A DNA stretch of 64,000 bases from Cupriavidus nantongensis (lineage in GTDB: Bacteria; Pseudomonadota; Gammaproteobacteria; Burkholderiales; Burkholderiaceae). The DNA lies in contig NZ_CP014845.1 of NCBI RefSeq assembly GCF_001598055.1, positions 868,001-932,000 on the forward strand, given 5' to 3'. The position numbers were made by a program, and so were the translations under genes. The notes below the pieces were generated by a model. The model saw only the letters and a program-made list of their open reading frames with translations. It was not told the origin of the DNA and ran no database searches. Shown here one piece after another: positions 57,660 to 64,000 of this stretch (positions within the stretch are counted from its first letter, which is position 1; every line of letters begins with the position of its first letter).

Positions 57660-58037
57660 GTGATCCGAGCTTCTTACCTGTGCCTGACGGTTGCATGCCT
57701 GCTGGCGGCCTGCGCGACGCCGCCGCAGCTGGCGCCGCGCCCGGTGCCGCCGCCCACCACCCGCATCACCGTCGATCCCCAGGCCATGTCGCGGGCAGCC
57801 TCCGCGGCCTGCGAGCCGGCGGTGGCCGAAGCGCTCCAGCGCCGCTATCCGCAGCCCGGCAGCGTGATGCTGATGGCCGACCGCGAGCAGTACTACCAGC
57901 GCCCCAACGCACAGACCTCGGTCAACGGCGAAGGCGTGTTCGAGCCGGACGACAGCTCGGCCGCGATCGGTTTCCACTACGCCTGCCTGTACAACGCGCG
58001 CACCGGCAAGGTCGACGATGTCCAGATGCGGTACTGA
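57660..58037 (+). CDS. Lipoprotein of unknown function
   Basis: 125 residues. GTG start after a very strong GGAGGAGG. Signal peptide with lipobox LLAAC (Cys18), so lipid-anchored, probably to the outer membrane. A Pro-rich linker follows, then a ~80-residue domain with two further Cys (AACEPAV and YACLYNA) that may pair. I do not recognise the family. Confidence 0.72.
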   Translation: MIRASYLCLTVACLLAACATPPQLAPRPVPPPTTRITVDPQAMSRAASAACEPAVAEALQRRYPQPGSVMLMADREQYYQRPNAQTSVNGEGVFEPDDSSAAIGFHYACLYNARTGKVDDVQMRY

Positions 58038-58181
58038 GCCGCTCCATCGCTCCGCCGAAAATACGGGCTGAGCAAGCGCATAACTATTGCGATAAATAGC
58101 GGTAATCGCGGCTTCCCATTTCCTTGACCCACCGGTCGAACGGCCATTAGCATAGCCACGCGCCTTTGCGAAGTTCGCGTA

Positions 58182-58197
58182 TAGAACTGTAGTTCTA
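58182..58197. promoter_or_regulatory. Operator-like palindrome upstream of atoE
   Basis: Perfect inverted repeat TAGAACT-GT-AGTTCTA, 38 bp before the atoE start. Candidate site for the regulator of the atoE-yciI-catC-pcaD operon; no regulator gene is adjacent. Confidence 0.5.
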
Positions 58198-58235
58198 ATG
58201 GCGTAAGTTTTTCCGACGTTGGAGACAAGGAAGTC

Positions 58236-59576
58236 ATGAACAAGATCGCCGGGTTCTTTACCGAACTCATGCGCCGGTACCTGCCGGACCCCTTTGTGTT
58301 TGCCATCGGCCTGACGCTGCTGACCATGGCGCTGGCGGTACTGGTGCAGGGGCAGGCGGCCCCGGCGGTGATCGCCAGCTGGGGCAAGGGCTTCTGGAAC
58401 CTGCTGGCCTTCACCACGCAGATGGCCGTGATCCTGGCGATGGGCTATGTGCTGGCCACCGCGCCGCTGACCGACCGCATGCTGGACCGCATCGTCGGCG
58501 CGGTGCATACGCCGCGCGCGGCGATCATCGTCGCCACGCTGGTGGGCGGCATCGGCAGCTACCTGAACTGGGGCTTCGGCCTGGTGATCGGCGGCATCAT
58601 CGCGAAGAAGCTGGCGCTGAAGGTACGCGGCGTGCATTACCCGCTGATCATCGCCTCGGCCTACAGCGGCTTTACGCTGTACGGGCTGGGCCTGTCGGCC
58701 AGCATCCCGGTGCTGATCTCGACCCCGGGGCACCCGATGGAAAAGGCGATGGGCGTGATCCCGCTGTCGGAGACCATCTTCTCGACGCCGATGCTGCTGA
58801 CCAGCCTGGCGGTGATCGTCACGCTGCCGCTGCTCAACGCCTGGCTGCACCCGCGCCATGCGGCCGAAGTGGTCGAGATCCGCCGCGACCACGAACCGGC
58901 CCCCGCCGACGCCGGCCCGGCCCACAGCATCGGCGGCGAGAACACGCTGGCCGGGCGCCTGAACAACAGCCGCATCCTGAGCCTGGCGATCGGGTTGTGC
59001 GGCATGGCCTATGCCGTGATCTACTTCACCCAGGGCGGCTCGCTCGACCTGAACCTGATCAACTTCCTGATCCTGTTCGCAGGGGTGCTGCTGCTGGGCA
59101 CGCCGGTCAACTACGTGGCCAAGCTCAACGAAGGCATCAAGACCATCTCCGGCATCATCCTGCAGTACCCGTTCTATGCGGGCATCATGGCGATCATGGC
59201 CGGCTCGGGGCTGGTGGATACCATCTCGCGCGTGTTCGTCGATATCGCCACGCCGCAGACGCTGCCGTTCTGGGGCCTGGTCAGTTCCTTCGTGATCAAC
59301 TTCTTCGCGCCGTCCGGCGGCGGCCACTGGGTGATCCAGGGTCCGTTCATGGTCGACGCGGCCAAGGCCATCAACAGCTCGGTCAGCCAGACCTCGATGT
59401 CGGTGATGCTCGGCAACGCCTGGAACGATCTGGTGCAGCCGTTCTGGATCCTGCCCGCGCTGGCGCTGTCGAAGCTGAACCTGAAGGACGTGATGGGCTA
59501 CACCGTGATCATGATGTTCTGGGTGGGCCTGATCTATATCGCTGCGATGCTGCTGTGGGGCGCGCAGATTGCCTGA
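58236..59576 (+). CDS. atoE: Short-chain fatty acid transporter, AtoE family
   Basis: Inner-membrane permease of 446 residues with about eleven TM helices. Typical AtoE blocks: RYLPDPFVFAIGLTLL, SYLNWGFGLVIGGI and FFAPSGGGHWVIQGPFM. In E. coli AtoE imports short-chain acids such as acetoacetate. Here it is first in an operon with beta-ketoadipate pathway genes, so it may import a related organic acid; that is inference. Next gene starts 37 bp later. Confidence 0.9.
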   Translation: MNKIAGFFTELMRRYLPDPFVFAIGLTLLTMALAVLVQGQAAPAVIASWGKGFWNLLAFTTQMAVILAMGYVLATAPLTDRMLDRIVGAVHTPRAAIIVATLVGGIGSYLNWGFGLVIGGIIAKKLALKVRGVHYPLIIASAYSGFTLYGLGLSASIPVLISTPGHPMEKAMGVIPLSETIFSTPMLLTSLAVIVTLPLLNAWLHPRHAAEVVEIRRDHEPAPADAGPAHSIGGENTLAGRLNNSRILSLAIGLCGMAYAVIYFTQGGSLDLNLINFLILFAGVLLLGTPVNYVAKLNEGIKTISGIILQYPFYAGIMAIMAGSGLVDTISRVFVDIATPQTLPFWGLVSSFVINFFAPSGGGHWVIQGPFMVDAAKAINSSVSQTSMSVMLGNAWNDLVQPFWILPALALSKLNLKDVMGYTVIMMFWVGLIYIAAMLLWGAQIA

Positions 59577-59613
59577 CTTGGATGCCCGGCCGCAAGGCTG
59601 ACAGGAGAACCGC

Positions 59614-59910
59614 ATGCCGTACCTGATCGAAACCGTCGACAAGCCCGGCCACCAGCACGTGCGCCAGGCCACCCGCGCCAGCCACCTGGACTATCTCGAC
59701 GCCAACAAGGCGCTGCTGCTGGCCTGCGGCGCGAAGCTCAACGATGACGGCTCCGACGCCGGCGGCGGCGTCTATATCGTCGATGTCGACAGCCGCGAGG
59801 CCGCGCAGCGTTTTATCGACGCCGACCCGTTCGCCGCGGCGGGCCTGTTTGCCGAGGTGCGCATCGTGCGCTGGCGCAAGGCCTATCTCGATGGCACCTG
59901 CCGCCTCTGA
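59614..59910 (+). CDS. YciI-like protein
   Basis: 98 residues, dimeric alpha/beta-barrel (ferredoxin-like) fold. MPYLIETVDKPGH, the conserved RASHLDYLDAN (His-Asp pair) and the DPFAAAGLFAEVRI motif mark the YciI family. The fold is related to muconolactone isomerase and 5-chloromuconolactone dehalogenase, and the next gene is catC, so a role on a muconolactone-like compound is reasonable but unproven. ATG follows AGGAGAAC. Confidence 0.8.
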   Translation: MPYLIETVDKPGHQHVRQATRASHLDYLDANKALLLACGAKLNDDGSDAGGGVYIVDVDSREAAQRFIDADPFAAAGLFAEVRIVRWRKAYLDGTCRL

Positions 59911-59957
59911 GCGGCCCGCGCAGGCCGCCCATCCCAACCCCGATACCAGGAGACCCC

Positions 59958-60242
59958 ATGCTGTTCATGGCCGAAATGACCGTCAGGATTCCCGCATCGC
60001 TCGACCCGCAATTGGTCGAGCAGCTCAAGGCCGATGAAAAGGCCATGTCGCAGCGCCTGCAGCGCGAAGGCAAGTGGCGCCACCTGTGGCGCGTGGTGGG
60101 CCAGTACGCCAACGTCAGCATCTTCGACGTCAGCGACAACGATGAACTGCACACCTTGCTGACCGCGCTGCCGCTGTACCCGTACATGGAGATCCGGGTC
60201 ACGCCGCTGGCCCAGCACGGTTCCGCGATCGCGCAGAACTGA
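59958..60242 (+). CDS. catC: Muconolactone delta-isomerase
   Basis: 94 residues, full length. Isomerises muconolactone to 3-oxoadipate enol-lactone in the catechol branch of the beta-ketoadipate pathway. Family pattern LFMAEMTVRIP, EGKWRHLWRVVGQYANVSIF and LPLYPYMEIRVTPLAQH is clear. Start ATG follows CAGGAGA. catA and catB are not in the window, so they must be elsewhere. Confidence 0.93.
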   Translation: MLFMAEMTVRIPASLDPQLVEQLKADEKAMSQRLQREGKWRHLWRVVGQYANVSIFDVSDNDELHTLLTALPLYPYMEIRVTPLAQHGSAIAQN

Positions 60243-60291
60243 GCCTGGCCTGCGCCGCAACACCGCCCGCGATCCCTGACTGACCGACACC

Positions 60292-61071
60292 ATGCCCTTC
60301 GCCGATCTTCCCGACGTCCGTTTGCACTACCGCCTCGATGGCGCCGAGCACCTGCCGGTGCTGGTGCTGTCCAATTCGCTCGGCACCAGCCTGGATATGT
60401 GGGCACCGCAGGTCGATGCCTTCAGCCAGCATTTCCGCGTGCTGCGCTATGACACGCGCGGGCATGGCCAGTCGTCGGTGCCGCCGGGGCCCTACAGCAT
60501 CGCGCAACTGGGCGGCGATGTGATCGGGCTGCTCGACCAGCTTGGCATCGGGCAGGCCTGCTTCTGCGGCCTGTCGATGGGCGGCATCACCGGCATGTGG
60601 CTGGCGCTGAACCATGCGCCGCGGCTGCGCAAGCTGGTGCTGTGCAATACCGCGGCGTATATCGGCCCGCCCGAGAACTGGACCAACCGCGCCGCGGCGG
60701 TCGAACGCGACGGCGTGGCGTCGATCGCCGCGGCAGTGGTCGACAAATGGCTGACGCCCGCCTATGCGGCCGCGCATCCGGAACTGGTGGCGTCGCTGCG
60801 CGCCATGCTCGGCGCCAGCCCGGCCGCAGGCTATGCCGCCAACTGCCTGGCGGTGCGCGACGCCGACCTGCGCGCCGAGATCGCGGGCATTGTCACCCCC
60901 ACGCTGGTGATCGCCGGCTCCGGCGACCTGCCCACGCCGCCGCGCGATGGCGTGTACCTGGCGCAGACGATTCCCGGCGCGCACTACGTCGAGCTGGAAG
61001 CGGCGCATATCTCGAACCTGGAGCAGGCACAGGCCTTCAGCAAGGTCGTGCTCGATTTCCTGACCCGCTGA
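60292..61071 (+). CDS. pcaD: 3-oxoadipate enol-lactonase
   Basis: Alpha/beta hydrolase of 259 residues that opens the enol-lactone to 3-oxoadipate, the step after CatC. Nucleophile Ser in FCGLSMGGITG, acid near IAGSGDLPTPP, and the His in EAAHISNLEQ. Fourth gene of the atoE operon. The last codons and stop fall in the first of three 8-bp repeats (CTGACCCG). Confidence 0.92.
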   Translation: MPFADLPDVRLHYRLDGAEHLPVLVLSNSLGTSLDMWAPQVDAFSQHFRVLRYDTRGHGQSSVPPGPYSIAQLGGDVIGLLDQLGIGQACFCGLSMGGITGMWLALNHAPRLRKLVLCNTAAYIGPPENWTNRAAAVERDGVASIAAAVVDKWLTPAYAAAHPELVASLRAMLGASPAAGYAANCLAVRDADLRAEIAGIVTPTLVIAGSGDLPTPPRDGVYLAQTIPGAHYVELEAAHISNLEQAQAFSKVVLDFLTR

Positions 61072-61083
61072 CCCGCTGACCCG
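61060..61083. repeat. 8-bp tandem repeat, 3 copies, at the pcaD stop
   Basis: CTGACCCG at 61060, 61068 and 61076. The pcaD stop TGA lies in copy 2. Unlike the 15-bp repeat at 27911 the unit length is not a multiple of three. Confidence 0.8.
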
Positions 61084-61309
61084 AGGCCGTGCCGAGCTTT
61101 TCGCAGCCCGGTCGCGTGGCTTATCATGCACCCCTTCGCCGTAGCGTCGTGCCGTTGGTGCGCCCGGTCTCGGATCCCCGCATTCGAGTCATTGACAGGG
61201 TCGTAGCACGCGGACAAGATGCCACGGACAGATGCGCCTTCGGGACGACATGCCGGCAGTCATAGCCGAAATGCCCGAAGAACACGCAAGAACTTTGGGA
61301 ATCGGGGTC

Positions 61310-62722
61310 ATGAAGCCTATCTTTCGCCAACTGGCGGGCGCGGTCACGCTCGCCGTCATGCTGTCCGGCTGCGCCACCGCGCCTGACTATGCCGGCAACC
61401 CGGCCGCCGTCGAGCAGCCGCCCTCCGACCAGGCCATGAAGGCCTTGTCCGCCGAGGTCTTCACCTTTGCCTATCCGATGGTGCTGATGGACGTGACGCG
61501 CGAGCTGATGACGCTGCGCACGCCCGTCAACACCTTCAGCCACAAGCGCACCTTCCCGGACGCCACCTTCACCGATGTGGTCAGCCCCAACGCCGATACG
61601 CTGTACTCGTCGGCATGGCTGGACCTGTCGCGCGAGCCGGTGATCCTGTCGGTGCCCGATACGCACGGGCGCTACTACCTGATGCCGCTGATGGACGCGT
61701 GGACCAATGTGTTTGCCGCACCGGGCAAGCGCACCACCGGCACCCGCCGCGGCAATTTCGCCATCACCGGTCCCGACTGGCGCGGCACGCTGCCCAAGGG
61801 CGTGCAGGAGATTCGCTCGCCCACCTCGATGGTCTGGCTGATCGGCCGCACCCAGGCCAGCGGCAAGCAGGATTTCGCGGCGGTGCACCGGCTGCAGGAC
61901 CAGTACCGGCTGACGCCGCTGTCGGCCTGGGGCGGCGGCCGCCGCGTACCGGACAAGCCCGCGGCGCGGCCCGCGCTGGACCCCAACAGCGCCCCGGTCG
62001 AACAGGTGGCGGCCATGGACGCGCAGGCATTCTTCACGCGGTTTGCCGCACTGCTGCCGGCCAACCCGCCGGCGCCGGCAGACAGCGCCATGGTCGAGAA
62101 AATGCGCCGCATGGGCATCCGCCCCGGCGTGCCGTTCAAGACCACGGTGATGGAGCCGTCCACCGCGCGCGCCGTGCAGGAAGGGGCCACGGCCGCGCTG
62201 GCGGCGATCGAGCAGGCGGCGCGCAAGGGCAGCGCCGACGCCGGCAACGGCTGGGTCATGCATCGCGATCTGGGCACCTACGGCACCAGCTATGGCCGCC
62301 GCGCGGTCACCGCCTGGGTGGGCCTGGGCGCCAACCTGCCGGAGGACGCGATCTACGCCTCCACCCGCACCGATGCCAACGGCAAGCCGCTGCAGGGCGG
62401 GGCGCGCTACGTGCTGCATTTCGACAAGAACCAGCTGCCGCCGGCGCGCGCGTTCTGGTCGCTGACGCTGTACAACGAGCGCCAGGCCTTTGTCCCGAAC
62501 CCAATCCACCGCTACGCCATCGGCAGCCGCGACCGGCTGCGCTACAACCGCGACGGCTCGCTCGACATCTACATCCAGCATGAGCGCCCGGCCGGCGCGA
62601 AGGCCGCGAACTGGCTGCCGGCGCCGGCCGATGGCATGAACATGATGCTACGCGCGTACTGGCCGGAACAGGCGCTGCTGGACGGCAGCTGGATGCCGCC
62701 GCCGGTGATGCGCGTGAACTGA
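61310..62722 (+). CDS. DUF1254/DUF1214 lipoprotein
   Basis: 470 residues. Signal peptide with lipobox MLSGC (Cys21), so membrane-anchored on the outer side. DUF1254 occupies ~35-180 (FTFAYPMVLMDVTREL, VVSPNADTLYSSAWLDLS) and DUF1214 ~330-465 (RYVLHFDKNQLPPARAFWSL, SLTLYNERQAFVPN, DGSLDIYIQHE). Family function is unknown; some members are annotated as alkaline phosphatase- or murein-related without firm evidence. Separate from the catC operon by 238 bp, and followed by a strong terminator. Confidence 0.85.
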   Translation: MKPIFRQLAGAVTLAVMLSGCATAPDYAGNPAAVEQPPSDQAMKALSAEVFTFAYPMVLMDVTRELMTLRTPVNTFSHKRTFPDATFTDVVSPNADTLYSSAWLDLSREPVILSVPDTHGRYYLMPLMDAWTNVFAAPGKRTTGTRRGNFAITGPDWRGTLPKGVQEIRSPTSMVWLIGRTQASGKQDFAAVHRLQDQYRLTPLSAWGGGRRVPDKPAARPALDPNSAPVEQVAAMDAQAFFTRFAALLPANPPAPADSAMVEKMRRMGIRPGVPFKTTVMEPSTARAVQEGATAALAAIEQAARKGSADAGNGWVMHRDLGTYGTSYGRRAVTAWVGLGANLPEDAIYASTRTDANGKPLQGGARYVLHFDKNQLPPARAFWSLTLYNERQAFVPNPIHRYAIGSRDRLRYNRDGSLDIYIQHERPAGAKAANWLPAPADGMNMMLRAYWPEQALLDGSWMPPPVMRVN

Positions 62723-62742
62723 TCGGCCGGACGCCGGCAGGC

Positions 62743-62780
62743 AAACAGGCCGCATGCCCCGACGGGCATGCGGCCTGTTT
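62743..62780. terminator. Bidirectional terminator between the DUF1254 gene and metE
   Basis: Perfect 17-bp stem AAACAGGCCGCATGCCC / GGGCATGCGGCCTGTTT with loop CGAC, then a T tract to 62784. Convergent genes flank it. Confidence 0.92.
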
Positions 62781-62814
62781 TTTTACGCGAAGGTGTTCTG
62801 CGTGAGCGGGCTCG

Positions 62815-64000
62815 TCAGTGCGCCTGCGTGGCGCAGGCGGTGCAGGCGCCGGCCGCGTGCGGCACCGCTGCCGCGCCGGCAGCCGGGGTGCGCTCGACGC
62901 GCTTCCATGTCGCGATTTCCGGCGCCGACAGGCGTTGGCGCAGCGCGCGGGCCGCGCTGACCATATTGGCCAGCGCCGCTTCGGTTTCTTCCCAGCCGCG
63001 CGTCTTCAGCCCGCAGTCCGGATTGACCCACAGCCGCTGCGGCGGCACCACCTCGCAGGCGCGGTCGAGCAGCCGCTCCATCGCCTGCACCGACGGCACG
63101 CGCGGCGAGTGGATGTCATAGACGCCCGGCCCGATCTCGTTGGGGTAGTCGAAGTCGCCAAAGCCTTCCAGCAGTTCCATCGCCGAGCGCGAGGTCTCGA
63201 TGGTGATCACGTCGGCGTCCATCGCCGCGATCGCGGGCAGGATGTCGTTGAATTCGGCATAGCACATATGCGTGTGGATCTGGGTCTGGTCCTGCACGCC
63301 GCTGGCCGACAGGCGGAACGCGGTCACGGCCCAGTCCAGGTACGCGTCCCAGTCGGCGCGGCGCAGCGGCAGTCCTTCGCGCAGCGCCGGCTCATCGATC
63401 TGGATCACGCGGATGCCGGCCTGCTCGAGGTCGCAGACCTCGTCGCGGATCGCCAGCGCCAGCTGGCGCGCGGTGGTGGCGCGCGGCTGGTCGTCGCGCA
63501 CGAAGGACCACTGCAGCATGGTGATGGGCCCGGTCAGCATGCCCTTCATCGGCCGTTCGGTCAGCGACTGCGCGTAGCGGGCGGTGTCGACCGTCATCGG
63601 TTCCGGACGGTACACGTCGCCGTAGATCACCGGCGGCTTGACGCAGCGCGAGCCGTAGCTCTGGACCCAGCCGTTCTCGGTAAAGCCATAGCCGCACAAC
63701 TGCTCGCCGAAGTATTCGACCATGTCGTTGCGTTCGGCCTCGCCGTGCACCAGCACGTCGAGCCCCAGTGCTTCCTGCTTGCGCACCGCCAGCGCGATCT
63801 CGGCGCGGATGCGCTCCAGGTATTCCAGCGCGCCGATCTCGCCGCGCCTGAACGCGGCGCGGGTCTGGCGGATCGCCGTGGTCTGCGGGAACGAGCCGAT
63901 GGTGGTGGTCGGCAGCAGCGGCAGCGCAAGCGCCTTGCGCTGGCGTTCGATGCGCTCGGCGAAGGGGCTGGCGCGGTGCGCCATCGCATCGTCCACGCCA
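62815..64000 (-). CDS. metE: Cobalamin-independent methionine synthase, C-terminal half (cut by window edge)
   Basis: Only the C-terminal catalytic domain is inside the window; the frame is open to the right edge, so the start is outside. Transfers methyl from 5-methyl-tetrahydrofolate-Glu3 to homocysteine. Zinc ligands by homology with E. coli MetE: His and Cys in [15 protein letters not shown], Glu in [13 protein letters not shown], Cys in [26 protein letters not shown] marks the domain start. The last ~25 residues form an Ala-rich tail with two Cys ([11 protein letters not shown]) beyond the usual end. Any B12 or MetR control region lies outside. Confidence 0.95.
   Translation of the reverse strand, partial: GVDDAMAHRASPFAERIERQRKALALPLLPTTTIGSFPQTTAIRQTRAAFRRGEIGALEYLERIRAEIALAVRKQEALGLDVLVHGEAERNDMVEYFGEQLCGYGFTENGWVQSYGSRCVKPPVIYGDVYRPEPMTVDTARYAQSLTERPMKGMLTGPITMLQWSFVRDDQPRATTARQLALAIRDEVCDLEQAGIRVIQIDEPALREGLPLRRADWDAYLDWAVTAFRLSASGVQDQTQIHTHMCYAEFNDILPAIAAMDADVITIETSRSAMELLEGFGDFDYPNEIGPGVYDIHSPRVPSVQAMERLLDRACEVVPPQRLWVNPDCGLKTRGWEETEAALANMVSAARALRQRLSAPEIATWKRVERTPAAGAAAVPHAAGACTACATQAH

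Noticed and set aside
1..64000. Insertion sequences, prophage or toxin-antitoxin genes
   Set aside because: No transposase, integrase, capsid or toxin motif found in any supported gene; the XRE protein at 5327 has no adjacent partner.

Overview
The window reads as chromosomal DNA of a high-GC betaproteobacterium of the Cupriavidus/Ralstonia group. This is inferred from strong GC bias at third codon positions, dense gene packing with many ATGA start/stop overlaps, and the gene content: homogentisate and catechol catabolism, an ali-type ligase/dehydrogenase pair, Cd/Zn efflux next to a heavy-metal two-component system, and DUF2917 proteins. I see no rRNA, transposase, integrase, phage gene, CRISPR array or replication origin. 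The first gene (acyl-CoA dehydrogenase) and the last (metE) run off the edges.

Layout. 0-5 kb: an acyl-CoA dehydrogenase/CoA-ligase pair (aliB/aliA-like), then a hydrolase-DUF2917 operon facing a TetR gene; near-identical palindromes lie upstream of the hydrolase and of tetR. 5.3-8.7 kb: an XRE regulator, then hmgA-fahA (homogentisate to fumarate plus acetoacetate). 8.7-20.2 kb: a divergent eleven-gene cluster of aryl-polyene type. Nine genes on the minus strand encode a membrane protein, a ligase-dehydratase fusion, an acyltransferase, a LolA-like protein, an MMPL exporter, a polysaccharide deacetylase, a ketosynthase, a half-ketosynthase and a dehydratase. An acyl carrier protein and a family 2 glycosyltransferase are on the plus strand. 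20.2-28.5 kb: small envelope proteins, an NAD-dependent beta-hydroxyacid dehydrogenase, a Na+/H+ antiporter with a LysR regulator, a divergent dehydrogenase/BKACE pair, a repeat protein and an H-NS-like protein. 28.6-33.8 kb: a metal-type two-component system, a VOC protein and a P-type ATPase with a MerR-type promoter. 34-41.2 kb: a seven-gene arn operon for 4-amino-arabinose modification of lipid A, with arnA split in two. 41.7-48.4 kb: exported proteins, an orphan substrate-binding protein, a LysR/MFS divergent pair and an acyltransferase-3 protein. 48.7-53.9 kb: a URC-type uracil catabolism operon with its RutR-like regulator and a cytosine deaminase, with a RutR-like operator in front. 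54-55.6 kb: tRNA-Leu(CAG) and tRNA-Arg(ACG) flanking an exported beta-rich protein. 55.7-64 kb: a NUDIX-metallo-beta-lactamase fusion, a lipoprotein, an atoE-yciI-catC-pcaD operon, a DUF1254-type lipoprotein and the 3' half of metE.

Themes. Catabolic units feed central metabolism: homogentisate, beta-ketoadipate, cyclohexanecarboxylate-like acids, a beta-keto acid, uracil and cytosine. Envelope units (arn, polyene-like cluster, acyltransferases, glycine-zipper lipoprotein) modify or protect the cell surface. The least explained items are the polyene-like cluster, because of its unusual gene set, and a pair of small exported proteins built from DPF/DPY-x-x-GA repeats.
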